Positions 24,867 through 34,000 of a stretch of DNA of 38,126 bases are shown here, piece after piece. This DNA comes from an uncultured bacterium (GTDB lineage: Bacteria; Verrucomicrobiota; Kiritimatiellia; PWTM01), in NCBI GenBank assembly GCA_937935255.1, contig CALGXT010000018.1:1-38126 (forward strand), in the 5' to 3' direction. The notes beneath the pieces were generated by a model, which did no database searches, was not told where the DNA came from, and saw nothing but the letters and a program-made list of their open reading frames with translations. Each line of letters begins with the position of its first letter. Position 1 is the stretch's first letter. The position numbers were made by a program, and so were the translations under genes.

Positions 24867-26243
24867 ATGAGCGCCACTCCGATTCGTATCCGTAAAGGGT
24901 TCGATATTCGTCTCGCGGGTTCTCCCGAGCGCGTCATTGTTTCGGCGCTCGAAACGCCCGATGTCGCGGTGATTCCCTCCGAATTCCCCGGTTTCAAACC
25001 ACGATTGCTGGTCAAGGAAGGCGATTACGTCCGCCGCGGCGCGCCCGTCATTGGCGACAAGACCCGGACCGGACTGACCCTGACGGCGCCTGCCGCCGGA
25101 ACCGTCAAAGCGGTCGTGTATGGCGCTCGCCGAAGCATCGAGCGCGTGATCATCGCGCCCGCCGCGCGGGATGAAGCCGAAAGCCTCGATCGCTTCGACG
25201 CCGCCGCGATCGCGCGCGCTCCTCGGGAGGCGATCCTTCAGGCGCTGCTCAAATCCGGCTTTTTCACCCTGCTTCGCCAGCGGCCGTTCTCCAAAGTTCC
25301 CAACCCCGCCGCCGCGCCGCGCGCGATCTTCGTCAACGGCATGAATACCGCGCCATTTCTCGCAGACCTGCATGTGGTGATCGCCGGGCAGGAAGCGGCG
25401 TTTCAGGCGGGCCTGGACGCCCTGACGCGCCTTACGGACGGCAAAGTTCACCTGTGCCTGGATGCCGACGCTTTCCACCCCTCGCCCGCGGCGACGGGCG
25501 CGCGCAACGTGGAAATCCATTATTTTCGCGGCCCCCACCCCGCCGGAAACACCAGCGTTCATATCCACCACATTGACCCCATTCGACCCGGCGATACGGT
25601 CTGGACGGTTCGGGCGACGGATGTGATTCGGATCGGACGCCTGCTCCTCGAGGGCGCGCCGCCCGCCGACCAGATTGTCGCCCTCGGCGGCCCCGGCGTT
25701 CGGGTTGATCACCGGCGTTACTACCGCGCGCGCGCCGGCGGCGCGCTGGCCGCGCTGTTGAAAGGCCGGCTCTATGACGGCGAGAATCGCGTGCTGAACG
25801 GCGACGCGCTCGCCGGCGAGGCGGTCGCCTCCGAAAGCTATCTGCGGCTCGGTCAAAATGCCGTCACGGTGATCCCGGAGGATCGGGATCGCCATTTTAT
25901 GGGCTGGGCCATGCCGGGTTTGGGCGCGTTCAGCCATGCGAATCTTTTCGTCTCGAAGTTTCTGCGCCCGCTGCGGCGCTGGGATCACGGCACCAATCGC
26001 CACGGCAGCCGGCGCGCCATGGTCGTCACCGGCCTTTATGAGCGTTTTCTGCCGATGCGCATACTGCCGGACTTCCTGATCCGCGCGGTGCTGGCGCACG
26101 ATACGGAGGAGGCGGTGAAACTCGGCTTGCTGGAAACCGATCCGGAAGATTTCGCGCTCTGCGCGTTTGTCTGTCCATCCAAGATGGACCTGCCCGCGAT
26201 CATCCGACGCGGCCTGGACGAAGTGGAAAGCGAGGGGCTGTGA
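24867..26243 (+). CDS. nqrA: Na(+)-translocating NADH:quinone reductase subunit A
   Basis: The 458-residue product opens MSATPIRIRKGFDIRLAGSPE, the expected NqrA N-terminus (IRKGFDIRLAG). Further family blocks are LLVKEGDYVRRGAPVIGDK, LTAPAAGTVKAVVYGARRSIERVII, FVNGMNTAPFLADLHVVIAGQE and the C-terminal FALCAFVCPSKMDLPAIIRRGLDEVESEGL. NqrA is the cytoplasmic-side subunit without cofactor, linked to the quinone site. No obvious Shine-Dalgarno precedes the ATG (CTTCTTTTAC), unlike the downstream genes. It is the first gene of a complete six-gene operon, one base before nqrB. Confidence 0.97.
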   Translation: MSATPIRIRKGFDIRLAGSPERVIVSALETPDVAVIPSEFPGFKPRLLVKEGDYVRRGAPVIGDKTRTGLTLTAPAAGTVKAVVYGARRSIERVIIAPAARDEAESLDRFDAAAIARAPREAILQALLKSGFFTLLRQRPFSKVPNPAAAPRAIFVNGMNTAPFLADLHVVIAGQEAAFQAGLDALTRLTDGKVHLCLDADAFHPSPAATGARNVEIHYFRGPHPAGNTSVHIHHIDPIRPGDTVWTVRATDVIRIGRLLLEGAPPADQIVALGGPGVRVDHRRYYRARAGGALAALLKGRLYDGENRVLNGDALAGEAVASESYLRLGQNAVTVIPEDRDRHFMGWAMPGLGAFSHANLFVSKFLRPLRRWDHGTNRHGSRRAMVVTGLYERFLPMRILPDFLIRAVLAHDTEEAVKLGLLETDPEDFALCAFVCPSKMDLPAIIRRGLDEVESEGL

Positions 26244-26244
26244 G

Positions 26245-27447
26245 ATGAAGTTCGTGCTTTCCATCCTCGACAAGTTTCGTCCGCTGTTCGAGCCGGGCGG
26301 CAAGCTCGGGCGCTTATTCCCGCTGTTCGAGGCGGGCGACACCTTCCTTTTCACGCCGGCGGAAGTCACCGAAGGCGCGCCCCACGTGCGCGACGCGGTG
26401 GATATCAAACGCTGGATGATCACGGTGGTCGCCGCGCTGGCCCCCTGCCTGCTCTTCGGGATTTTCAACGCCGGTCGGCAATACAACATCGCCAACGCCG
26501 TCGCCGGCGCGGGCTTCTGGCATCACCTTGGGCGCGGCGCGCTCATTGTGCTGCCCATCGTGATGGTCTCCTACGTCGTCGGCGGCCTCTGGGAAGTGCT
26601 GTTCGCCATTGTGCGCAAACACGAGATCAACGAAGGTTTTCTGGTCACCGGTCTCCTCTTTCCGCTGACCCTGCCGCCGACCATCCCGCTGTGGCAGGTC
26701 GCTCTGGGCATTTCGTTCGGCGTCGTTATCGGAAAGGAAATTTTCGGCGGAACGGGCTTCAACGTCCTCAATCCCGCGCTGACCGCGCGCGCCTTCCTCT
26801 TCTTCGCCCATGCGCCGCAAATCACCGGCGATTCGGTTTGGACGAAAATCGCCGACCCCTCGAAGGTCGCGGAAGGCTTTTCCGGCGCGACGCCGCTGGC
26901 GGTGGCCGCCGGCGCGCCCAAAGGCGGCAGCGTCCTGACGGCGTTGAACGAGGCCGGTTTCACCCTGAAAAGCATGGCGATCGGGCTGGAAGGCGGCAGC
27001 ATCGGCGAAACTTCGCTGATCCCCGTGCTGATCGGCGCGATCGTGCTGATTCTCACGGGCGTGGGCGCCTGGCGGATCATGGCCGGCGGCGCGCTGGGTC
27101 TCGTGGGCGCGGCCTATCTGCTCAACGCGCTGGCCGGTCCCGACCGCAGCCCCTTCCTGGCGCTGCCCTGGTATTATCATGTGGCGATGGGCAGCTTCGC
27201 GTTCGGCATCGTTTTCATGGCGACCGATCCGGTCTCGGCGGCGGCCACCAATGCGGGAAAGTGGATTTACGGTTTCTTGATCGGCGCGCTGATCATCTTG
27301 ATCCGCGTCGTCAATCCGGCGTTTCCGGAGGGCGTCATGCTTTCGATCCTCTTTATGAATGTCATGGCGCCGCTGGTGGATTATTTCGTCGTGCGCGCGC
27401 ACATCCGCGCGCGCGAGCGCTATCTGGGGAGCTTCCGCCGTGCCTAA
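26245..27447 (+). CDS. nqrB: Na(+)-translocating NADH:quinone reductase subunit B
   Basis: The ATG at 26245 follows GAGGGG and lies one base after the nqrA stop. The 400-residue membrane protein has about ten hydrophobic segments. It carries the flavinylation motif S213-G-A-T216 (EGFSGATPLAV); the threonine takes covalent FMN in the family. Other hallmarks are KRWMITVVAALAPCLLFGIFNAG, FFPLTLPP-type sequence (LLFPLTLPPTIPLWQVALG) and GTGFNVLNPALTARAFLFFA. NqrB forms, with NqrD and NqrE, the membrane part that moves sodium and carries riboflavin. The stop overlaps the nqrC start. Confidence 0.97.
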   Translation: MKFVLSILDKFRPLFEPGGKLGRLFPLFEAGDTFLFTPAEVTEGAPHVRDAVDIKRWMITVVAALAPCLLFGIFNAGRQYNIANAVAGAGFWHHLGRGALIVLPIVMVSYVVGGLWEVLFAIVRKHEINEGFLVTGLLFPLTLPPTIPLWQVALGISFGVVIGKEIFGGTGFNVLNPALTARAFLFFAHAPQITGDSVWTKIADPSKVAEGFSGATPLAVAAGAPKGGSVLTALNEAGFTLKSMAIGLEGGSIGETSLIPVLIGAIVLILTGVGAWRIMAGGALGLVGAAYLLNALAGPDRSPFLALPWYYHVAMGSFAFGIVFMATDPVSAAATNAGKWIYGFLIGALIILIRVVNPAFPEGVMLSILFMNVMAPLVDYFVVRAHIRARERYLGSFRRA

Positions 27448-28180
27448 TGCCGCGAAAGGTGACGGGTACACCGTCTTTTATGCCGCGATCGTCTGCATCC
27501 TGTGCAGTCTTCTGCTGGCCGTGGCCGCCGGCGGTCTGCGCCCGCGCCAGGAACAGATGGTCGAGCTGGACCGGAAGTTCAATGTGCTCAAGGCGTTCGG
27601 CGCGCCGGTCGCCGACGCCGCCGGCCGCCGCATCTCCGGCGCCGAAGTGGAAAAGCTCTACAACGAGCGCGTGCGCGAACGTGTGATTGACGCGGAAAAG
27701 GCCGCCGTGGTCGAGGGCCGTTCTCCCGCCGAGATTTCCCCCGCCGACCTCGCCGCCCGCCGCCTGCTGCCGCTTTACGAGTGGATCGAGGACGGACGCC
27801 CCACGCGCTTCGCGTTCCCCGTTTCGGGAAAGGGACTCTGGTCCACGATCTACGGCTACGTCGCGCTCGATGGCGACTTGCGTTCCATCGTCGGCGTGAC
27901 ATTTTATAAGCATGGCGAGACGCCGGGTCTCGGCGGGGAAATCGAGCGCGACTGGTTCCAGAATCAATTCCGCGGCCGCGAATTGCTGGGGCCGGAAGGC
28001 TTCAAGCCGATTCTGGTGGCCAAAGGCGCCGCCGGCATGGCCGCCCAGGACCCGGCGCGCGTCGTCGTGGACGGCATCAGCGGCGCCACCCTCACGGGCA
28101 AAGGCGTCACACAGTTTTTGAACGCCGACATCGCGCGCTACGAGGCGTACTTCCGGACGCGGCGCGCGGGAGGGGGCTGA
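27440..28180 (+). CDS. nqrC: Na(+)-translocating NADH:quinone reductase subunit C
   Basis: The start is a GTG at 27440, overlapping the last eight bases of nqrB and preceded by GGGGAG. An upstream ATG in this frame would sit deep inside nqrB. The 246-residue protein has one N-terminal membrane helix (YTVFYAAIVCILCSLLLAVAAGGL) and a periplasmic FMN domain. The FMN-binding motif is D211-G-I-S-G-A-T217 (VDGISGATLTGKGV), and TFYKHGETPGLGGEIER is the conserved family block. Covalent FMN is attached to the motif threonine by ApbE, whose gene is not in this window. The spacing to nqrD is four bases. Confidence 0.96.
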   Translation: MPNAAKGDGYTVFYAAIVCILCSLLLAVAAGGLRPRQEQMVELDRKFNVLKAFGAPVADAAGRRISGAEVEKLYNERVRERVIDAEKAAVVEGRSPAEISPADLAARRLLPLYEWIEDGRPTRFAFPVSGKGLWSTIYGYVALDGDLRSIVGVTFYKHGETPGLGGEIERDWFQNQFRGRELLGPEGFKPILVAKGAAGMAAQDPARVVVDGISGATLTGKGVTQFLNADIARYEAYFRTRRAGGG

Positions 28181-28184
28181 AACG

Positions 28185-28790
28185 ATGGCGAGCAAGCTGG
28201 CGAAAACCTTTGCGGATCCGCTATCGGAGAGCAATCCGATCACGGTGCAGATTCTCGGCATCTGCTCCGCGCTGGCGGTCACCGTGCAACTGAAAACGGC
28301 GCTGGTGATGGCGATCTCGCTGACGATCGTCACCGTCGGCTCGAACGTGGTGATTTCGCTGATCCGCAAAAGCATTCCCGGACGAATCCGGCTGATCGTC
28401 GAAATGACTGTCGTTTCGACGCTGGTGATTATCGCGGATCAATTTCTGCGGGCGTACCTGTTCGAGGTCAGCCGGCAATTGAGCGTGTTCGTCGGCTTGA
28501 TCATCACCAACTGCATTGTGCTGGGGCGCATCGAGGCCTATGCGATCCAGAATCCGCCGCTGCCCTCCGCGCTGGACGGGTTGGGCAACGGGCTGGGCTA
28601 CGGTTCGGTGCTGGTGCTCGTGGCGATCGTGCGCGAGCTGCTGGGATCGGGCAAGCTGCTGGGCTTTCGTCTGCTGCCGGAGGCGTATCCCAACAACGGA
28701 TTGCTGCTGCTGGCGCCGGGCGCGTTCATCGTACTGGGACTCCTGATCTGGACGCAGCGGACCCTGATCGGGAAATTCGACACGGAATAA
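28185..28790 (+). CDS. nqrD: Na(+)-translocating NADH:quinone reductase subunit D
   Basis: This 201-residue protein of six membrane helices has a GGAGGGGG ribosome binding site before the ATG. Family blocks include [84 protein letters not shown] and [35 protein letters not shown]. The cysteine in ITNC is the membrane iron ligand of NqrD, and one in NqrE completes the site. The retained R and K around the first loop and the GNGLGYG turn distinguish it from its paralogue NqrE. The gene order matches other bacterial nqr operons. Confidence 0.97.
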   Translation: MASKLAKTFADPLSESNPITVQILGICSALAVTVQLKTALVMAISLTIVTVGSNVVISLIRKSIPGRIRLIVEMTVVSTLVIIADQFLRAYLFEVSRQLSVFVGLIITNCIVLGRIEAYAIQNPPLPSALDGLGNGLGYGSVLVLVAIVRELLGSGKLLGFRLLPEAYPNNGLLLLAPGAFIVLGLLIWTQRTLIGKFDTE

Positions 28791-28809
28791 CGCGGAAAGC
28801 GATTTCGCC

Positions 28810-29424
28810 ATGGACCTTGTCAGTTTAGCGGTTCGCTCCATCTTCGTGGAGAACATCCTGCTGGCCTCGTTCCTCGGGATGTGCTCCTTCCTCGCCATTT
28901 CCAAGCGCATCGAGACCGCGATGGGCCTGGGCGTCGCGGTCATCTTCGTGCAGACGATCACGGTGCCGGCCAACTGGGTCATTCGGCATTATCTCCTGGC
29001 GCCGGGCGCGCTGGCGTGGACGGGCAGCGAGGCGTTGGCGGCGTTGGATCTTTCCTTCCTCGTTTTTATCTGCTTCATTGCTACCATCGCGTCGCTCGTG
29101 CAACTGGTGGAGATGGTGCTCGACCGTTTTCTGCCGACCCTTTATCAGGCGCTCGGAATCTTTCTGCCGCTGATCACCGTCAATTGCGCGATCCTCGGCG
29201 GCTCGCTGTTCATGGTGGAACGCAACTACACCTTCCCGCAGGCGCTGGTGTACGGATTCTCCTCCGGCGCGGGATGGGCGCTCGCCATCACGGCCATGGG
29301 CGCCATCCGCCGCAAACTGCGCTATTCGAACATCCCGCCCGGCCTGCGCGGGCTGGGCATCACGATGATCCTGACGGGGCTGATGGCCCTCGCGTTCATG
29401 TGCTTCAGCGGTATTCAGCTCTGA
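28810..29424 (+). CDS. nqrE: Na(+)-translocating NADH:quinone reductase subunit E
   Basis: This 204-residue membrane protein, paralogous to NqrD, begins [41 protein letters not shown] with the FLGMCSFLA iron-site motif. It continues with [77 protein letters not shown] and the C-terminal [24 protein letters not shown]. The second cysteine motif is [10 protein letters not shown]. With NqrB and NqrD it makes the sodium channel and the membrane-embedded iron centre. It starts 19 bases after nqrD. Confidence 0.97.
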   Translation: MDLVSLAVRSIFVENILLASFLGMCSFLAISKRIETAMGLGVAVIFVQTITVPANWVIRHYLLAPGALAWTGSEALAALDLSFLVFICFIATIASLVQLVEMVLDRFLPTLYQALGIFLPLITVNCAILGGSLFMVERNYTFPQALVYGFSSGAGWALAITAMGAIRRKLRYSNIPPGLRGLGITMILTGLMALAFMCFSGIQL

Positions 29425-29434
29425 GACGACTTCC

Positions 29435-30664
29435 ATGGAACTGAACTTCACATTTCTGCTGGCGGGCGTCGCGGTCTTTACGGGCGTGATCGTGCTGTTG
29501 ACGGTCGGCTTGATGTTCGCATCCCGGAGGCTCGTGCCGAGCGGACCGGTAAAAATCAGCCTCAACGAAGGCAGCCGCACGCTCGAAGTCAGCTCGGGCA
29601 CATCGCTGCTGACGGCGCTCGCCGGCCAGAATATCTTTTTGCCTTCCGCGTGCGGCGGCGGCGGCACCTGCGCGATGTGCAAGTGCCGCGTGCTCGAAGG
29701 CGGAGGCGATCTGCTGCCGACGGAAGCCGGCCATATCAATAAAGCCCAGGCTCGCGAAGGGTGGCGGCTGGCCTGCCAGTTGAAGGTCAAGAACGACCTG
29801 AAAATCGAGGTTCCGCAGGAAGTGCTCGAAATCCGGAAGTTCGAGGGCACGGTGCGCTCGAACCGCAACGTGGCGACCTTCATCAAGGAACTGGTGGTGG
29901 ATTTGCCCCCCGGCATGAACCTCAACTTCAAGGCCGGCGGCTATATCCAGATTGACATCCCGCCGTTCGAGGTCTCTTTCCGCGACTTCCAAATCGAGGA
30001 AAAATTCCGCGACGCCTGGGATAAGTTCAAACTGTGGGACCTCAAGTGCGTCAACCGCGAGCCGATCTTCCGCGCCTATTCCATGGCGAATCACCCCGCC
30101 GAGGGCAATCGCGTGATGCTCAACGTTCGTATCGCCACGCCGCCGCCCAATACCGGCGCGCAACCCGGCCTGGCGTCATCCTACATCTTCAGCCTGAAAC
30201 CCGGCGACAAGGTCATGATGAGCGGCCCCTACGGCGAGTTCTTCGCCAAAAAGACCGACCGGGAAATGGTTTATATCGGCGGCGGCGCGGGGATGGCGCC
30301 CATGCGCAGCCATATTTTCGACCTCTTCCACACCCAGCGCACCACCCGCAAAGTCTCGTTCTGGTATGGCGCGCGGTCGCGCCGGGAAATGTTCTACGAC
30401 GAGGAGTTCAAGGCGATCGCGAAGGAATTCCCAAACTTCAAGTACACCGTCGCCCTCAGCGAACCCCAGCCGGAAGACCAATGGGATGGGCCGACCGGCT
30501 TTATTCACAAAGTCGTTTTCGAGAACTATCTCAAGAACCACCCCGATCCGGCGGAGGTGGAGTACTACCTCTGTGGGCCGCCCATGATGATCGCCGCCGT
30601 CAACAAGATGCTCTACGACCTCGGCGTCGAAAAGGACATGATCGCCTACGACGAGTTCGGTTGA
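29435..30664 (+). CDS. nqrF: Na(+)-translocating NADH:quinone reductase subunit F
   Basis: This 409-residue entry subunit of the complex has an N-terminal membrane helix ([25 protein letters not shown]). A 2Fe-2S ferredoxin domain follows with cysteines C73, C79, C82 and C114 ([11 protein letters not shown] ... WRLACQL). Then comes a ferredoxin reductase-like module: the FAD site at [12 protein letters not shown] and the NADH site at [19 protein letters not shown], ending [33 protein letters not shown]. Electrons pass from NADH to FAD to 2Fe-2S and onward to the membrane iron centre. All motifs are intact. It is the last gene of the operon; the following spacer is repeat-rich. Confidence 0.97.
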   Translation: MELNFTFLLAGVAVFTGVIVLLTVGLMFASRRLVPSGPVKISLNEGSRTLEVSSGTSLLTALAGQNIFLPSACGGGGTCAMCKCRVLEGGGDLLPTEAGHINKAQAREGWRLACQLKVKNDLKIEVPQEVLEIRKFEGTVRSNRNVATFIKELVVDLPPGMNLNFKAGGYIQIDIPPFEVSFRDFQIEEKFRDAWDKFKLWDLKCVNREPIFRAYSMANHPAEGNRVMLNVRIATPPPNTGAQPGLASSYIFSLKPGDKVMMSGPYGEFFAKKTDREMVYIGGGAGMAPMRSHIFDLFHTQRTTRKVSFWYGARSRREMFYDEEFKAIAKEFPNFKYTVALSEPQPEDQWDGPTGFIHKVVFENYLKNHPDPAEVEYYLCGPPMMIAAVNKMLYDLGVEKDMIAYDEFG

Positions 30665-30697
30665 TGCCGCCCCACGCGCTCCGCATCGGATATTTTT

Positions 30698-30909
30698 GGG
30701 GACAGAGAATTCGTTGCGAGCCCATCGTTTCCAAGGCTTGGAAAGTTTGGCGGAATTTTTTCCAAGGCTTGGAAACGCGGTTTGAACGCCGGGCTTGTTT
30801 CTCTGTCCCTGTGTCCCCATTTTGTCTGTAACTCCATTCCGGTCTCTTCCGTATTCTGAAAAATGCATCTTATAAATCCGCGTTCGTGAAAGGCGTATTC
30901 TCTGTCCCC
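30698..30909. repeat. 212-bp segment bounded by 13-bp inverted repeats
   Basis: GGGGACAGAGAAT at 30698-30710 and its exact complement ATTCTCTGTCCCC at 30897-30909 enclose the palindrome pair and a further internal TCTCTGTCCCT (30800-30810). The arms are the same word as at 23985-24167 but in inverted order. No transposase remnant is visible inside. Confidence 0.55.
30729..30774. repeat. Paired 15-bp palindromes, locus 3 (after nqr)
   Basis: Two perfect copies of TTCCAAGGCTTGGAA at 30729-30743 and 30760-30774, 31 bp start to start. Flanks are again T-rich on the left and A-rich on the right of each copy. They sit 65 bases after the nqrF stop. Confidence 0.95.
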
Positions 30910-30928
30910 CATGCAAACTTCGGCGCTT

Positions 30929-30957
30929 GCTGTAGCTCCGGCGCTCCGCCGCCGGAG
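30929..30957. repeat. GC-rich hairpin, copy 2
   Basis: GCTGTAG followed by stem CTCCGGCG (30936-30943), loop CTCCGC and stem CGCCGGAG (30950-30957). It is the reverse complement of 24209-24237 except in the loop. Confidence 0.75.
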
Positions 30958-31032
30958 CCGTCCCGCCCAGCTCTTCCACTATAGCTCCGGCCCCAGGGGT
31001 CTCTGTCCCCATTGGCGCCCCATCCATTGCGG

Positions 31033-31061
31033 TTGCATCGCGGGCCGCCACTTGCTATTGT
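31033..31061 (+). promoter_or_regulatory. Weak candidate promoter for smc
   Basis: TTGCAT (31033-31038), 17-base spacer, TATTGT (31056-31061). The -10 box is fair and the -35 box poor. A start near 31068 would leave a leader of about 28 bases before the TTG start codon. Confidence 0.3.
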
Positions 31062-31095
31062 GAATTAGCGATTCGTTAGGAAAGGCAGGCTGACG

Positions 31096-34000
31096 TTGTA
31101 CCTCAAGCGTCTCGAAATGGTCGGCTTCAAAAGCTTCGCCGAACCCACACGACTGGAATTCGGCCCGGGCATCATGGCTATTGTCGGCCCGAATGGCTGC
31201 GGCAAGAGCAATATTTCGGACGCCATTCGCTGGGTGCTTGGCGAACAAAGCGCTCGCGCGCTGCGCGGCGCGAAGATGGAAGACTGCATCTTCAACGGAA
31301 CCGATGCCCACAAAGCGCTCGGCATGGCCGAAGTCAGCATCACGCTGGCGGATTGCGAGTCGGCCCTGGGACTGGATTACAACGAGGTCACCGTCACGCG
31401 CCGCGTGCACCGCTCCGGCGAGGGCGAATATCTGATCAACAAGACCCCGTGCCGCCTCAAGGATATTCAGCGCCTTTTTATGGACACCGGCATCGGCACC
31501 AACTCCTATTCGCTCATGGAGCAGGGCCGCATTGACCGCGTGCTCAGTTCCAGGCCCGAGGATCGCCGCGCTGTGTTCGAGGAGGCCAGCGGCATCACCA
31601 AGTTCAAGGCCGACAAGAAGGAGGCGCTGCGCAAACTCGAACAAACCGAGGAGAATCTGAAGCGCCTTGCCGATATCATCGCGGAAGTCCGAACGCGCAT
31701 CATCTCGTTGCAGCGCCAGGCCGGGAAGGCGCGCCGCTACCAGGCGCTTCAACGGCAACTGCGCGCGATAGACCTTCGCTGCGCCCGGGAGCGTCTGGCC
31801 GCGTTCGACGAACGCATTCAGGCGCTGGAATTGCGCCGCGCCTCCCTTCAGGAGCGGGAGGAGGCCGCCGACGCCGGCGTCCGCGCGGCGGAATCCGCCG
31901 CCGACGCCGCGCGGGAGCGCATGGCCGCGCTCGACCGCGAGCTCGAGACGCTGCGCGAGCGGCTCGCCCAAACGCGCGCCCTCTGGGAACACACGCGCGA
32001 TTCCATCGCCGTCAACCGCGATCGCGCGCGCGAATTCGCGGCGCTCGCCGACCGCGACGCGCGGGAGGCCGATCAGGCGCGAGCGCAAGCGGAGGAGGTG
32101 CGCCGCACGATGGCCGCATCGAACGCCGAGCGCGCCGCCGCCATCGCGGCGCGCGAAGAATCCGAACGGCGCGCCGCGGCCGGCAACGCCGCGCTCCGCG
32201 AAAGCGAACAGCGCCTCGAGACGGTGCAGCGGCAATTGCACGACTTGCGCAATGAGGCGCTCGAAATCGACCGCCGCATTGCCCAGCGTCAGCGCGATCT
32301 CGCCGACCTCGACGCCCGCGAGCGCACCGCCGCCTTTCGGCGCGAAAAACTCTCCGCCGAACGGATCGAACTCCAACGCGCCATCGAACAATTCGCGGCT
32401 CGCGATGCGGAACTGCGCCGGCGGATTGCCGCCGCCGGCGCCGAGGTCGAAACGGCGGAGGCCGACCGCCGTTTGGCGGATGAGGCGGTGAAGGAATCGG
32501 ATCGCCGCGCAGGCCGGCTTCGCCAAACCCTCGCCGATTTGCGCGCCGAAGCGGCCGCCCGCCGCGCCCGAATCGAAATGCTCGAACGGCAGGAAGCGAA
32601 AGCGGAAGGCTTTCCCGGAGGCGCCCGAATGCTCCTCGATCCGCCGGAGGGCTTCGAGATGGACCGCGCGCGGCTTCGGGGCCCGCTGGCGGATTATCTG
32701 GAGATTGATCCCGAATACCGCGCCGCGGCCGAGGCCGTCCTGCGCCCCTGGCTGGACAGCCTCGTGGTCGCCGATGCGGGCGCCGCGCGCGACGCGTTGC
32801 GCGCACTGGAACGCCGAGCTCAAGGCGCCGCCCGCCTCGTGCCCGACATCGAAAAAGCCGCCGCGCCGACCGACGGGCCCGGCGAACCGCTGCTCGCCCA
32901 TGTGCGGATCGCGCCCCAGGCCCGGAACGCCGCCCTGTTGTTGCTCGGCAACGTCCGCGTGGTGGGCTGCGCCGAAGAAATCCCCGCCGAACTCCCGCCC
33001 GGCCTCGTCATCGTCACGCGGACCGGCGCGGTTTTCCGCGGCGACGGCCCCTCGGAATTCTGGATGGCGGATGAGGCCGCGCCGAATCCCCTCGCCCGCC
33101 GCCGCCAGCTGAACGACTGGCGCGCGGAAGCGGAAACGCTGGCGCTGAAGAGCGGTGAAACCGAGCGCGAGATCGCCGAAACGCAGTCCGGCGCGGAAAA
33201 GGCCCGCGCGACGCGCGACGCCGCCGCGGCGCGCGTCGAAGAGGCGCGACGCCGCCTCGCGCTCGCCGAGGGCGAGCGGCGCGCGCTGGAACGCGACGCG
33301 CAGACCGCCGCGCAACGCGCCGAAACGGTCGCTTTCGAAATCGAATCGCTCAGCCGCGAGGGCGCGGGGGGCGAGGAGCGCCGCGCCCGCATTTTGGAAG
33401 AGACGGATGCCGCGCGCCGCCGGCAGGAGGAGATCCGGGCGGCGCAGGCCCAGTTGACGGAAGCCGTGCGGGAAGCCGAACAGCGGCGCACCCGCGCGCT
33501 GGCCGAGGCGACCGAGGCGCGCATCGAATTCGCCGAGCGGCGCAATCGCGTGGAACAACTCGACCAGCAGGCCGTCGCCCAGCGGCGACGCGTCGAGGAG
33601 CTGGAGACCTTGTTGCGGGAGCGCTCCGCCGGCGCCGAAAACTATCGGCGGCGTTCCGTGGAATTGGAATCCGAAACCGCGGAAGCGGAGAAGCGCCTGG
33701 AACCGCTGGCCGCCGAGGTGCGCGACGGCGAAGCGCGCATCGAATCCGCGCGTCAGGACCGCGAATCGCGCCAAGCCGAGGTCGCCGCGCACGAGGCCGC
33801 CGTGAAGGAGCGCCGGACGGAATTGGATGCGATTCGCCGGGAGCGCGGTCAGATCGAAATCGAGGCCGCCGAGACCCGCGCGCGGCGGCAGGCGCTGCTG
33901 GAACGCGCCGGCGCGGAATACCGCGTCTCCGCCGACGACATCGCCAACGCCCCCGAACCCGACTGGTCCGAAGTCGGCGGCGCGCCGGCCGACCGAGAGG

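Larger units (their letters stand above)
30665..31032. other. Repeat-rich non-coding spacer between nqrF and smc
   Basis: No gene is seen. The stretch contains a pair of TTCCAAGGCTTGGAA palindromes, the CTCCGGCG hairpin in the orientation opposite to the copy before nqr, and several TCTGTCCC(C) words (near 30801, 30900 and 31001, plus the inverse at 30698). No rho-independent terminator could be drawn for nqr. Confidence 0.75.

Noticed and set aside
5047..30774. Palindromes as parS or other known chromosome-organisation sites
   Set aside because: The sequence does not match parS (TGTTTCACGTGAAACA) or other such sites I know; proximity of locus 3 to smc alone is not evidence.
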